Shown: positions 32,427 to 43,165 of the stretch, piece after piece
How the letters are laid out: the number at the start of each line of letters is the position of its first letter
How positions within the stretch are numbered: the first letter of the stretch is position 1
Assembly (NCBI GenBank): GCA_937923605.1
Contig: CALDTY010000009.1
Span: 1-64,000, forward strand
Source: Candidatus Absconditabacterales bacterium
Lineage (GTDB): Bacteria > Patescibacteriota > Gracilibacteria > Absconditabacterales > Absconditicoccaceae
DNA length: 64,000 bases
Direction of reading: 5' to 3'
Translations under genes and position numbers: made by a program
Notes under the pieces: model-generated
What the model saw: only the letters and a program-made list of their open reading frames with translations
What the model was told of the DNA's origin: nothing
Databases searched by the model: none

Positions 32427-33119
32427 ATGTGGTATTATTTTTTTGATAGACATTATGGAATTGATAGAGTAGCTTTTGCTCAAAAATTACATCAGATTAA
32501 GGTGTGAGATTTTTTTGAAGCAAGATGAATATGATATGTTGTTTGTTTATGAAAAGATATTTCTTGGGTAGAACAGTATACAAAATATGTAGATAAACAG
32601 CTAGAAAAAGCTGAAATTATTCCTTTATGAAACTTGTTTAGCAAACAAACTATTCATTTGTTGCATTGGTTTACTCAGCATCGGTTTTGTTCCTATAAAA
32701 AAGCAATACCTCTACGAGTATGAGATATTCAAGAGTTAGCTAAGAGAAAGAAAAGTAAAAAGAAAAAAAACGAGTGAATCCAGCAACTTATGATTTACCC
32801 AAATCTTCGAAGTATACATAATGACTTTAGTATTGAAAAACTTCAGACTTGATATTTATTATTGCACTGACAGAGCACCAAAAAGACTAAAGCTGAAGGA
32901 TATTGGCATATTCAGAGTTGAGTTAATTGTTCAGTTGTTTGTACATTTTCTCAAATGTTTCAAGATTGGCAGAACTTAACATCTATTTCATTTATGCATC
33001 AACATATGCGATATTATAAAAATCAGCAAGACCCAAGATATCACTCATTAGTTGTCGTAAAAAAAATGTCTGAATTATATAATGTTTCATTGGATGTTTC
33101 TTGATACTCACTAGAATAA
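32427..33119 (+). CDS. Degenerate, truncated PriA-like protein
   Basis: 230 residues. The N-terminus (FDRHYGIDRVAFAQ, VGDFFEA, LLHWFTQHWF-CSYKKAIPLWVGDI) resembles the DNA-binding domain of primosomal PriA. The rest aligns with the first helicase domain, for example LLHGQSTKKTKAEGYWHIQSG for LLHSxLSxxERxxxWxxIxxG and DPRYHSLVVV for PRYHARDVA. No Walker A is seen, the DEEH box is replaced by an MHQH-like segment, and the protein ends before the C-terminal half of PriA (730+ residues). It may be a helicase-dead factor that only binds forks. Eight bases after trpS. Confidence 0.6.
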
Positions 33120-33226
33120 ACTCAAATTGCTTACAATTACGTAGATAATATAAAACAAGAGTATTTTTTGACATATAGGTGTTAGATTGATACAATTGTA
33201 GTACTAATATTTATCTATGAAGAACT

Positions 33227-34027
33227 ATGGCGAGAAAATCAAACGCAAATAAGGCTCAGTTTCTGTTAAGTACAGATTCTCTTTCCTGATATTGACTAGA
33301 TCTTATCTTTGATACAGCAAAAGAACTTAATTTTGACGGCATTGATTTAGCAATGTGGAAGAATTTTGATGCTTGGCATATAGAATATGTAAATGACTTA
33401 GTAAAAAAATATAAAATGCCTGTGAAAGTGGTTCAGATTTCTGAACACGCTAATATAAAAGAAATGAATCAAGCTATTGATCTTGGAAAACAGTTAAAGG
33501 CTGAAGTTGTTACCATCAACGCACCAAGTATCCTTAATATTAAATCTTATAGATTCTTGAAAGGCAATTTACCATCGTATAAAGCCCATAACAAAACTGT
33601 AAAATTCAGTATTATTAATCCTGAAGATAAGAATTTTCTTTGAGTGATACCAAAATTTTACTTTTCAAGTATAGTGGAGATAATTAAAAAATATCGCATG
33701 TATTTAGCGCTAGATGTAGCAAATGTAGAAGAAAATATTTTGGATTATCAGTTTATGAAAAAGATGCCAAATTTTATTCCATATCTAAGTGTTGTTTATC
33801 TAAGTGATGTTTGAAAATGATGACAAAGACATCTGCCACTTTGAGATTGAGTATATAAAATTCCAACATTACTAAAGAAATTTAAACAAAACGAGTATGA
33901 CTGATTCTTTTCATTGAAACTAAATTTGTCAAAGAAAGATCTTTCTGATATCGATAAAGTAAAGGTAATATTAAAAAAATGTAGAATGTACTATAAAGAA
34001 AATTATGAGCAAATAAAAATAGGATAA
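33227..34027 (+). CDS. TIM-barrel protein, AP endonuclease 2/xylose-isomerase-like
   Basis: 266 residues. Start of a barrel: FLLSTDSLSGYGLDLIFDTAKELNFDGIDLAMWKNFDAW, then VKVVQISEHANIKEMNQAIDLGKQLKAEVVTINAP, MYLALDVANVEEN and VVYLSDVGKGGQRHLPLGDGVYKIPTLL. The spacing and the HLPLGDG segment match the AP_endonuc_2 superfamily, which includes endonuclease IV and sugar isomerases. Not all metal ligands of endonuclease IV are visible, so a sugar-metabolic or inactive role is possible. Confidence 0.75.
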
Positions 34028-34180
34028 TTTCATATATTTCTTAGTTTACCTATAAAATAGAGTAAAAAACTGATATTTCTTTGTGAAATGTAGCATAAAG
34101 AGAAAGTAGAAAATCAAACAAAGAAACATATACTGTTTCTTGATAAGTTTTCTTTTTTATAATTCAAATTTATATCTTAT

Positions 34181-35488
34181 ATGTGACCGCTACTAATAGT
34201 AATATGATTATTGGCCCTTTCAGCTTTATTCAGCTCCTCTGAGCTAGCAATAATGTGAGTACCAATATACAAAATAAAAAAGTACATCACTGAGAATATT
34301 AAAAATCCATGAGCAGCAACTACATTGTTATGATTGAGAGAAAAAAGTGATAGAACTCTGATCGCAATATTAATTTGAAATAACCTCGTTAATGTTGCAC
34401 TATCTATGTATGCAGCAAGATTAGGCGATACAATTTTAGCTGATATGGCCTTAGGTTGAGCAGTATGATTCTTGATTGTGTCTGTGACTATAACGTTTCT
34501 TATCTTATTTTTTGGTGAAATTATACCAAAGGTTTTTGCAGCGGAATATGCTTTAAAATTTGGTATGGCAGTATCACCATTAATTACTTGAGTCACTTTT
34601 CTTTTATTTCCATTAGTTTGGTTATTGGAACAAGTGATTACTGTACTTAAACGTGCTGTTTGATCTGTTAGTGAAAAAGTATCCAAGGAAGACGTAGATA
34701 TCTTTGTTGAAGAAGGAAAAAAGGCATGAATATTTACTAAAACAGAATCTTTGATTATTCATAACTTTCTAGAATTTTCTGATAGAGATGTAGAATCAGT
34801 GTTTCAGCATAGAACGAACTTATTAGCAATTTCCGAAGATGCTACACTAGAAGAAGCTAGGGCATTTATTCTAGATACTAAGTATTCAAGAATTCCGTTA
34901 TATCGCAAAGATAAAGACCAAATTGTATGATTAATTACACTAAGAGATGTGCTTACACTCACACAAAATGAAGAAAATTTACCAAAGACCTTAAAATCAT
35001 TTAATTTAAGAGATATAGCCAAAGTACCTATTACGGCGAGTATTTTCGATGTCTTTTTAGATATGAAGAAGCATTGACGACATTTTGCTGTAGTTATTGA
35101 TGAGTATGGAGGAACTGCGTGATTTGTAACATTTGAAGATATTTTGGAAGATCTTGTATGAGCAATTAGAGATGAATCAGACGGACGAGAAGATGCGGAA
35201 ATTGTCAAAGTTGATGAAATGACCGCAAAAGTCCAATGAGATACTATACTTAGAGATGTGATTGATATACTTTGAATCCCATGATATCAAGTCCCTGAAA
35301 AATATTCAGATGATATTTCGGAAGAAGATACTGTAAGTTATGTGTTTCTTGAAATTTTGAAAGATTTTGCAAAGGTAGGGGATGTGGTGAGTTGTTGAGA
35401 TATTGAATTAGAAGTTCTTGAAACTAATAGTAATGGTGATGCTATCGAGAAAGTAAAAGTGAGTCATGTAATGGAAATTGTGGATTAA
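34181..35488 (+). CDS. CNNM/CorC-family (hemolysin-like) transporter
   Basis: 435 residues. DUF21 membrane domain (residues ~1-180, about four helices, with FFGEIIPKVFAAEYAL as the family motif), a CBS pair (~210-340: SRIPLYRKDKDQIVGLITLRDVL and HFAVVIDEYGGTAGFVTFEDI), and a C-terminal CorC_HlyC domain (~350-435: TVQGDTILRDVIDILGIPG, YVFLEIL). Members export Mg2+ or otherwise shape ion balance. Terminator directly after. Confidence 0.92.
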
Positions 35489-35490
35489 AA

Positions 35491-35520
35491 AAATGACTAA
35501 ACTAAATTGTTTAGTCATTT
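35491..35520. terminator. Intrinsic terminator (both strands)
   Basis: AAATGACTAAAC / GTTTAGTCATTT hairpin with a 6-base loop, A-rich before and T-rich after; ends corC on plus and could end the minus-strand cassette at 35546-36603. Confidence 0.7.
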
Positions 35521-35545
35521 ATTTGAAATTTTTATGCATCAGTAC

Positions 35546-35806
35546 TTACTTGTTATTATTAGCTTTATCACGCAATGTAACTTGAAGCATGAAATCGGTT
35601 TTTAATGTCTCCATTGAGCTAGTAAAAAAAGAGTAAGTAACATCATTTACTTTGAATTCTTTTTTCAATTATTTGATAAATTTTTTCATTCCTAATATCG
35701 ACGCTTTAAAGTCGTTATTGAGAATCATATCATTTTCAATTTTAGTTTGAAGAAACGTATCAACTTCTCCTTTACAGTACGAATAGAATTTCTTCAGTGT
35801 AATCAT
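35546..35806 (-). pseudogene. Small gene broken by an in-frame TAA, standard-code style
   Basis: From ATG 35806 the frame reads 45 codons (MITLKKFYSYCKGEVDTFLQ) to TAA at 35669-35671, and continues in the same frame for another 40 codons of normal-looking protein (KKEFKVNDVTYSFF) to TAA at 35546. The ATG overlaps the TGA that ends the upstream gene in the standard code. No TGA is used. Most simply a short gene killed by one nonsense change; alternatively two tiny ORFs. No family recognised. Confidence 0.5.
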
Positions 35807-36309
35807 CACACAGTTCCAGCCAATTCATATCTATTTTTTTTGGTTAATAAATTTCTTTGATTAAATTCTTTTGTTAGTCTTTCTGCCCAGACCTGAGGGT
35901 TTTCACATCTAATTTTGACACTGGTTTCAAAATCATGGTTAAAGTCTTTATAATGTGTCTTTAAAAGTAGATAATTATTATCAGCATCTACTTTTTTTAC
36001 ATTTGTGAAACTAGAGTTCCCATCAATATATCCAGTTTTATAAGTAAAAGTGTTTGAGTTGCTTAGATTGCGATCTAAGTAAATATGTAAATAACCGTTT
36101 TTTTCTCTATCTTTATTTCTAATTCGATTATACAAATGTATGCAACTTATAACCATTATAAAACAACTTATAAGATTAATGACACCAGTAAATGTTGTTC
36201 TCATTGCTTGATCAATAAGAATTAGAACTACACATATAGTTACTATTAATATATGAGGTAGTAGATAACCAAGGTATATCTTCTTTTCTTTAATTTCTAT
36301 GCTTTTCAT
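35806..36309 (-). CDS. Two-helix membrane protein ending in TGA (standard-code reading)
   Basis: 167 residues: two membrane helices near residues 12-33 and 39-58, then a soluble domain (YLHIYLDRNLSNSNTFTY, NYLLLKTHYKDFNHDFETSVKI, VWAERLTKEF) reminiscent of bacterial PH-like or STM3941-type domains. Six glycines, all GGN. It ends GTV-TGA with the next ATG overlapping that TGA. If TGA is translated as Gly it would run on for 38 more residues to TAG at 35692. The overlap favours the standard-code end for the ancestral gene. One CGA codon is present. Confidence 0.65.
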   Translation of the reverse strand: MKSIEIKEKKIYLGYLLPHILIVTICVVLILIDQAMRTTFTGVINLISCFIMVISCIHLYNRIRNKDREKNGYLHIYLDRNLSNSNTFTYKTGYIDGNSSFTNVKKVDADNNYLLLKTHYKDFNHDFETSVKIRCENPQVWAERLTKEFNQRNLLTKKNRYELAGTV

Positions 36310-36321
36310 ATTTTATTTTTT

Positions 36322-36603
36322 TTAATTCATTCTATTTTTTTTCCGTAGTTCTATCGAAAGCAAATTTCGAAGTGAGAGAGGAATTTTTAAATTCCTATAA
36401 GGGATAGGATTTGAAGTCAGTTTATATTGTTTCAAAATGATGATCATCAATATACAGATGCTAATCCACTTACATGTTATAATTCTATCTGTTTCGAATG
36501 TCTTTGAAAGATAGATAAATAACAGTACTGTAGCAATCATGAGAAGATGAGCTACTAATAAATTCCTGAATTGATGTTTTTTGGTATATGCTAATGAACT
36601 CAT
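36322..36603 (-). CDS. Small membrane protein, UGA-free cassette
   Basis: 93 residues with two membrane helices (residues ~14-34 and 42-58) and a basic C-terminus RNLLSIELRKKNRMN. It has no glycine at all. It precedes the 167-residue protein by 12 bases and shares its two-helix start, so both may come from one imported operon. No family recognised. Confidence 0.6.
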   Translation of the reverse strand: MSSLAYTKKHQFRNLLVAHLLMIATVLLFIYLSKTFETDRIITCKWISICILMIIILKQYKLTSNPIPYRNLKIPLSLRNLLSIELRKKNRMN

Positions 36604-36722
36604 AGTATATTATTTAGTTTTTGTATAATTATCAATATTACTTACGAAACGAAAGTCAACACTCTTCTCTTGATGTATCACTCATTTTTTCTACAAACAG
36701 AAGGTTTAGAAATTGTAATAAA

Positions 36723-37964
36723 ATGTCTCAAAAAGCAATTAGGGAATTTGATGCAAAATCACTTCGATCAGAATACAGTTCAAGAAAGTATTCTTGAGTA
36801 CTTGTTAGTACACAAGATACGTTTGATATAGTTGTATCGACATTGAAATCTACTTGAATAACAAACTTTGTCGTAAAGCCTGATCAATTATTTGGAAAAA
36901 GAGGTAAGTATTGATTAGTTGGTGTTAATCTAGAAGCTCAGTGAGTCCAAGAATGGATTCAAGAAAAACGACATCAGCAATTATCTATAAATAATGTTGA
37001 ATGAATTTTGACTACATTTTTGGTAGAAGAGTTTGTGCCACATGAACAAGAATATTATGTTGCAATAAAAACTGATAGAGACTCAGATATATTATACTTC
37101 TCACTTGAGTGATGAGTTGAAGTTGAAGAAAATCGGGATAAGGTTCTTGAACTTAGAATTAATGTCCTACAATGAATACAAACAGATGAACTGTCGCTCT
37201 TGATCTCTTGAATTAAAAAACTCGAAGATCGTCAAATGGTTCAAGATTTTCTTTTACAGTTTTACGATTTTTTTAAACAATATTGATTAGCATATTTAGA
37301 AGTTAATCCTTTTGTGCTTGATAGTGATTGAAATATTGTGTGTTTAGATATGGTCGCTAGAGTTGATACTTGTGAATGATGGAAACATGTGTGAGAGTGG
37401 AAAAACATTACTTGGGTAGAATGATTTTGATCTAAGACAAGTGAATTTGAAAAAAAAGTAGAAGCTATGGATGCTGAAACATGAGCAAGTTTAAAGTTTG
37501 TAACACTCAATCCTGACGGAAATATTGCTTTATTATTATGAAGTTGATGAGCTAGTGTAGCAATTATGGATAAGTTTAGTGCAATGTGAATGATTGATGA
37601 TCTTATAAATTATTGAGAATTATCATGAAATCCTAATTATCGACACAACAGAGAATACGTTCAATGACTATTCGAAATGTTATATTCTAGCCCATCGAAA
37701 AAACAGAAATATTTATGTTATTTGTGACCAATAGCTAACTTCACTAGAATTGATGTTATTTGAAAAGCATTTGTTGACGCTCTAACTGATAAAGTAGATA
37801 AAATTAAAGAGCAAAAAATAAAAATTGTAGTTAGGCGTTGATGAGTAAATGATACAAAATGATTAGCATTGATAGAAAAATTTTGCACCTCAAATGATAT
37901 TCCATGTTTTGTGGCATGAGGAGAAGTTAGCATTACAGATGCTATGGAGAAAATCAAATTATAA
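36723..37964 (+). CDS. aclB: ATP-citrate lyase, ATP-grasp/citrate-binding subunit
   Basis: 413 residues. N-terminal ATP-grasp domain (KAIREFDAKSL, NFVVKPDQLFGKRGKYGLVGV), NPFVLDSDG, and a C-terminal citrate-binding domain with LLGSGGASVAIMDKF, YGELSGNP and VVRRGGVNDTKGLALIEKF. It corresponds to the small ACL subunit (aclB in Chlorobium, ACLA in plants). With the large subunit it splits citrate to acetyl-CoA and oxaloacetate using ATP. Located 36 bases before the large-subunit gene. A succinyl-CoA synthetase reading is excluded by the neighbouring citrate-synthase-like subunit. Confidence 0.9.
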
Positions 37965-38000
37965 AACCTATATCTGAATCTTTACAATAATATTATTGAT

Positions 38001-39779
38001 ATGCATTTTACACCTAAATCTGAAGCAATATTATATTGAACACATATATGAATAGTCCAAAATATGTTGGATTACGATTTTCTATGTGGAAGAAGTCCGA
38101 GTGTTAGAGCGGTATTTAGTTCTCAAAAATCATGAAAAAAATACAAAGTCTTTTTTTGAGATAAAGAAATATTTATTCCAACTATCCATAGCTGGGAAGA
38201 AATAGATCAGTTTGAACATGTTGATACACTTATTAACCTTGCTTCTTTCCGTAGCTGTACACAAGTGAATAAAGATGCAATCGTATCATGAAAATTTAAA
38301 CATATTTTCACGATAGCAGAAGGTATTGCAGAAAGAGAAACTAGAGAACTAATTGAACTTGCAAAAGATAGTGATGTAGAATTATTTGGTCCTTCTATAG
38401 TTGGTGCTATGTTATGTGGTACTTTTCGTATAGCTCATACATGATGATCTCTTGAGAATATACTCAAATCAAGACTGACAACGCCATGAAGCGTTGCAAT
38501 AATAACCAAATCATGATGAATGATGAATGAACTATGTCGTGTAGTAAGTAATCATGCAGACGGTGTTCATAGTGCATTTCAAATATGATGAGATAGATTC
38601 CCTATGATGTCATTTGTGCCAATGGTTGAATATGTAGAAAACCACCCAGAGATCAAAATGATAATTATGCTATGAGAAGTGTGAAATCGTATTGAGATAG
38701 AAATTGCCGAAATGATTCGTCAGGGCAAAATTAAAAAACCTGTAGTAGCGCGATGTATATGAGAATCTGCTGAGCATCTTAAGACCGAAGTTCAATTTGG
38801 ACATGCATGAGCAAAAGCAAATAGTGATGAAGAAAAAGCTAGTTATAAAAATAATTTGTTACGTGAAGTATGAGCTCATGTTCCATCAACTTTTGATGAT
38901 TTTTGAATTACAATAGAAGAAGTTGCGCAGAAATTATGAATCTGAAAAAGAAATATTGATACGTCTGAGCTTCAAAAAAATATTACTATCCTGCAAGCCA
39001 GAAGAAAAACTAATTTCACCTCAACTATATCTGATGAAAGATGAGATGAGCTTACTTATAATTGAATAGCAATTTCACAACATGTCCAGAATTGAAGTAT
39101 TGCTAAAGTGTTATGACATCTTCGACTTAAGAAGGATTTGCCTGAGTATGCCTGTACTTGTATTGATGCAATTTTAATTTTATTAGCTGATCATGGCCCT
39201 GCTGTCAGTGGAGCGACAAATACAATTGTAACTGCTAGAGCAGGTAAAGATATTGTATCATCCCTTATTGCTTGATTGGTAACTGTAGGGCCACGTTTTG
39301 GTTGAGCAGTAACATGAGCTGGAAAACGGTTGGCTGATGCAGTTGATAGAAATATTTCACCATGAGAACTGGTGTCTGAGATGAAAAAGAAGTGAATATA
39401 TATACAATGAGTAGGTCATAAGGTAAAATCAATCTATGATCCCGATAAAAGATGTGAGCTAATGAGAGATATTGCAAATACTTTTCCATCTACGCCTCAT
39501 TTAGATTTTGCGTTAGCTGTGGAGAGTATCACTTTACAAAAGAAACCGAATTTAATTTTAAACGTTGATGGACATATAGCAGCACTATTATTAGATATGA
39601 TGCAAGATATGTGATTTACTTCAGAACAGATGAAACAAGAAGTAAACAATGATTTGTTTAATGCATTCTTTGTTCTAGCGAGAAGTATTTGATTCATTTG
39701 ACACTATCTAGATCAACAAAGATTAAATGAAGGACTTTATAGAACTCCATGGGATGATGTACTATATTTGAATCAATAA
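38001..39779 (+). CDS. aclA: ATP-citrate lyase, catalytic (citrate-synthase-like) subunit
   Basis: 592 residues, matching the ~600-residue large ACL subunit (aclA in Chlorobium, ACLB in plants). The CoA-ligase half has VAIITKSGGMMNEL and the phosphohistidine loop [16 protein letters not shown] (H268). The C-terminal half is citrate-synthase-like: [23 protein letters not shown], then TVGPRFGGAV. Codon 251 in VVA-x-CIGES is CGA where ACL has tryptophan. It makes acetyl-CoA from citrate; in the reverse TCA cycle it is the key enzyme, in eukaryotes it feeds lipids. Confidence 0.95.
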
Positions 39780-39963
39780 AAACACCTTAAGCATGAGGTA
39801 TAAAAATATCATAATAATGTTTTGTAAATTCTTTTTTCATTTCATTTTTTTATACACCATAGCTATATAAGTAATTAAGTCAATTTTTCTTAATTCTATC
39901 ATACACTTGTATCTATATCAATAATTCGTACATTTTTTTACATTGATTTTGATTATATTGAAT

Positions 39964-40635
39964 ATGAATGATACGCTTAAACATATCGCAATAGTTCCAG
40001 ACGGGAACAGAACGTGGGCCAGAGAGAAAGGTCTCGTTCCAAACGAATGACATCAAGAATGATACCAAAGAACCAAAGAGTTATTGGAGTATGTTTTCAA
40101 TAAGTTAGAAACTTGAGTAGCAATTACATTTTGGGCTATGAGTACTGAGAATGTAAAAAAAAGATCTGTTTTAGAAAAAACGTTCTTATTTGCTCTTATT
40201 GAGAAATGAATTACAGAAATAGAACCAACATTGGAAAAGTACAATCTTTGATTTACTTGGTTAGGTAGTAAAGAATGAATACCAGAGTCCTTAGTAAAAA
40301 AGTTAGATAATTTGCAGCAGAAATTTGATAATGTATGAAAAAGAACATTAAACTTATTATTTAATTATGGATGAAAGCGACACATCCAGCATGCTTTAGA
40401 AAAATGCGTAGAGGAAGGGGCACATAAAATAGATGAATTTATGAAATTGTGAAATTTGCCACCAGTTGATCTAATTATTAGAACAAAATGAGCCTTAAGA
40501 ACTAGCTGATTTCTACCTTGGGAGGACTATGCCGAACGATATTTTACTGATTTAAAATATCCTGATTTTACCGTAGATCAATTGAAAATTGCTATTGAAG
40601 ATCGATATGGAAGAAAAAGAAACTTTGGTGCTTAA
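39964..40635 (+). CDS. uppS: Undecaprenyl (cis-prenyl) diphosphate synthase
   Basis: 223 residues. HIAIVPDGNRTWAREKGL is the catalytic aspartate region (D in PDGNR), with GHQEGYQRTKELLEY, TFWAMSTENVKK, NYGGK-W-HIQ, and DLIIRTKGALRTSGFLPWE followed by AE-W-YF. It extends farnesyl diphosphate with IPP to the C55 lipid carrier for peptidoglycan and glycan export. Its usual length is 240-250, so the C-terminus is slightly short. Confidence 0.93.
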
Positions 40636-40656
40636 TTCCTGACACTACTTTTTAGT

Positions 40657-41580
40657 ATGAAGATTAAGATGAAACGAGATCTTCTAATACCTACTTCCGG
40701 ATCTAGTGCAAGACTCGACCCTCTGTTAACGTGTATTTCACAACAGAATATATTACCAAATCATATACATTTTCTCTTGCATTGAAGACCAACTAAAAAA
40801 GAACTTTCTCAAGTTGAAGAGTTGATTGCTTTAAAAAATATTGGAACAGAAGTTACCCTCACTCATTATAATAACAGTGATTATCAACCTTGAATGTGAA
40901 TTGGGTATGATAGAAATTTTCTTGTTCATCAAGCACAACATAAGTACATATTTATGGTTGATGATGATAATATATTTGAAGATAATTTTTTTGAGCGTAC
41001 TATTATAGAGTATTCAATGTTATTGAAGTCTGATAAAGAAATACTTCGATCACCTCATATTACATGGAGAATGACTTCAGTTATACAATCAGCATGAATA
41101 ACTTGATTTTCATGGCTATTGCCAAGATTCAATTTTGCAAAAGTATGATCTAATAAAGAAATCAAGATAATCTGAGCAAATTCTTTATTTTGATCGACTA
41201 ATCTTTTTCATAAAATATGATTTGATGATCTTTATATATCTTGTTTGGAAGATGTAGATTTCTCGTATCGTGTTCGACTTTCTTGAGCACAAATTAAAGT
41301 GTCAGATAGTATCTCAATTCAACATATGGAAAGAGATAAATCTCTTTTAGAAAAGAAGTTTTTATGATCTCCTCAGATCGCCTATGAGCGTAGTAAAAAT
41401 AGAATCTTATTTGCCAGAAAAAATGCGTCTAAACGAGAAGAGATTAAATATTTTTGATGTGGATTGCGATTGCAGACAATTCGATTTCTTGTTATTAGTT
41501 TGATGTGATGATGACAACAAAGACGATGAATCATTAAAAATATCTTAAAATGAACACGAGATTGACTTTTTTTAAAATAA
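40657..41580 (+). CDS. Family 2 (GT-A) glycosyltransferase
   Basis: 307 residues. The N-terminal half reads LLIPTSGSSARLDPLLTCISQQ, then YIFMVDDDNIFEDNF with the metal-binding DxD. GANSLFGSTNLFHKIGFDDLYISCLEDVDFSYRVRLSGA is the acceptor region with ED. The C-terminus is basic with a hydrophobic stretch, probably membrane-associated. Position 21 bases after uppS suggests lipid-linked glycan synthesis. Sugar and acceptor unknown. An ATG four codons downstream is an alternative start. Confidence 0.85.
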
Positions 41581-41609
41581 ATTTATAGTAAGTAAACAAA
41601 ACCTTATAT

Positions 41610-41972
41610 ATGTTACAAAACAAGAGAAATTCTAGAAATAAAAAGATGTTAGAGCGTCTACATATGGTGATTGATGTTTCGATTATAGCGGTGATGTATC
41701 TCTTTATGAAAAAAGGATTGCAGCTGTGTAGTGGTATAACTTCAGTTGCTTTGTTTATTGGACTCTTCTTTGCTATAGTGCTGATTCTGGGAAGAATAAA
41801 TCACATTACTGGAAAGTGTCCTGTCTATGTTCTTTTAAAGGGCATTATGCATAAAAGAGTTAAACAAATTTGGAAGAATTCTTATAAGCAAAAAACTACA
41901 GAAGCTCTAACTTTTACAATCATAAGCTCAGTTTTGATTGTTATGATGGTAGTATTTATATTTAGAACCTAA
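41610..41972 (+). CDS. Small membrane protein, no TGA codons
   Basis: 120 residues with a basic N-terminus (NKRNSRNKKMLERL), two close membrane helices (residues ~20-36 and 43-60), a basic loop, and a C-terminal helix (EALTFTIISSVLIVMMVVFIF). Six glycines are all GGN. A-rich leader without Shine-Dalgarno. Followed directly by a terminator. No family recognised. Confidence 0.6.
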   Translation: MLQNKRNSRNKKMLERLHMVIDVSIIAVMYLFMKKGLQLCSGITSVALFIGLFFAIVLILGRINHITGKCPVYVLLKGIMHKRVKQIWKNSYKQKTTEALTFTIISSVLIVMMVVFIFRT

Positions 41973-41973
41973 A

Positions 41974-42006
41974 AAAAGACCCATGAATTATCATGAGTCT
42001 TTTTTA
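41974..42006 (+). terminator. Intrinsic terminator
   Basis: AAAGAC-C-CATGA / TCATG-AGTCTTT hairpin followed by T6; A-rich on the other side, so also usable for the convergent PHP gene. Confidence 0.8.
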
Positions 42007-42010
42007 TTTA

Positions 42011-42949
42011 TTATTCCTCAATCAATATATCTTTGTTCTGATTATAAAGTAATTTAATGTGTTCTGGTGATTCATATTTTGGAAAAAGAATTTTTCATAG
42101 TGGCAATTCAATATCAATACTATCAGTTATGACTGAGGTATTGTTGATCATAAGATCTATAGTTGTGCTGTCCCATCAATTATTAGTAGCAATTTCTTTA
42201 ATCTCAATTTCTGACATAATATGTTGTTGTAGACTTACTTTTCTTCTATCTTCATCAAACATTCTTTTTCAATCTTTAATAGCTAATGCTACTTCAGATA
42301 CTTTTTGATCAGCTTGATCGATATAATGAAAGTTATTTGAACAGGTGAGTACAATTTCCATTTCACTTGCTAATTTCTCACTATATTTGTTTATTTTTTT
42401 GACCTGAGGAAAGGAGGATTCATCTTGTATAGTAAGCTCTATGATTATATTTTCTTTTCACATGATATGGATGAGATCTTGAAGATCTTCCTTTATTTTT
42501 AGATCATCTTCGTTTCTTAGTATCATTTTCGCAAAAGAGCTATTCATTCATCAAATAAGTAAGTATAAATCGTTGGAAAATTCTTTGAGAAGGTTGGCAT
42601 CTATTCTTGCTTTATCTTCATGCCATCCTTTAAGATTAGCCTCTGAAACTATTTTTAGCAGTTGTTTGTATCATGAATAATTTTTCGCTAATAAGACAAT
42701 GTTTCAAATATCTTCCAGTTTTGCTTTATGATGTAAGTCATGAACATATCATACTTCTACTCAAATGATAGGTTGAATTTCTGCATCTTTTGCTGCTTTA
42801 TAGAATTCTATTGCTCAAAAAAGTCCATTATAGTCTGTAAGTGCAATTGCTTTCATTCATAGGTCCTTTGCTTCCCTTACAATATTTTTTGGGTTACCGA
42901 TGGCTTCTAGCAAAGAATAATGAGAGTGTCCATGGAGATGAGTAAACAT
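42011..42949 (-). CDS. Stand-alone DnaE-type PHP-domain protein
   Basis: 312 residues. The N-terminus THLHGHSHYSLLEAIGNPKNIVREAKDLGMKAIALTDYNGLFGAIEFYKAAK is the DnaE PHP pattern, and IQPIIGVEVGYV follows. The rest (NIVLLAKNYSGYKQLLKIVSEAN, LTCSNNFHYI) still tracks DNA polymerase III alpha, but the protein stops where the palm domain would start. PHP metal-site histidines are largely present. It may be a phosphoesterase or proofreading subunit acting in trans. A decayed dnaE is less likely since the frame is intact and ends at a proper stop. Confidence 0.82.
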
Positions 42950-43165
42950 ATATACAAATAAGAATAAGAATTTAAATAATAGTATAATGAAAAGTATGTA
43001 TAGTTGAAGATATTATTACAAATCAGGTGAGCTACTGTTAATTGGCTATAAATGAAACTTGATAATGATTTTAAGAATTGTTTAGCCTTAATTTTTTACT
43101 AAATATAATGAAATATTTTTCTTAACCTAATAATATTTTATTTCTGCTCAAATCAATTTTTTCAA

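Noticed and set aside
34177-35208. Two long minus-strand ORFs (169 and 134 codons)
   Set aside because: Antisense to the CorC/CNNM gene, whose domains are clear on the plus strand once TGA is Gly.
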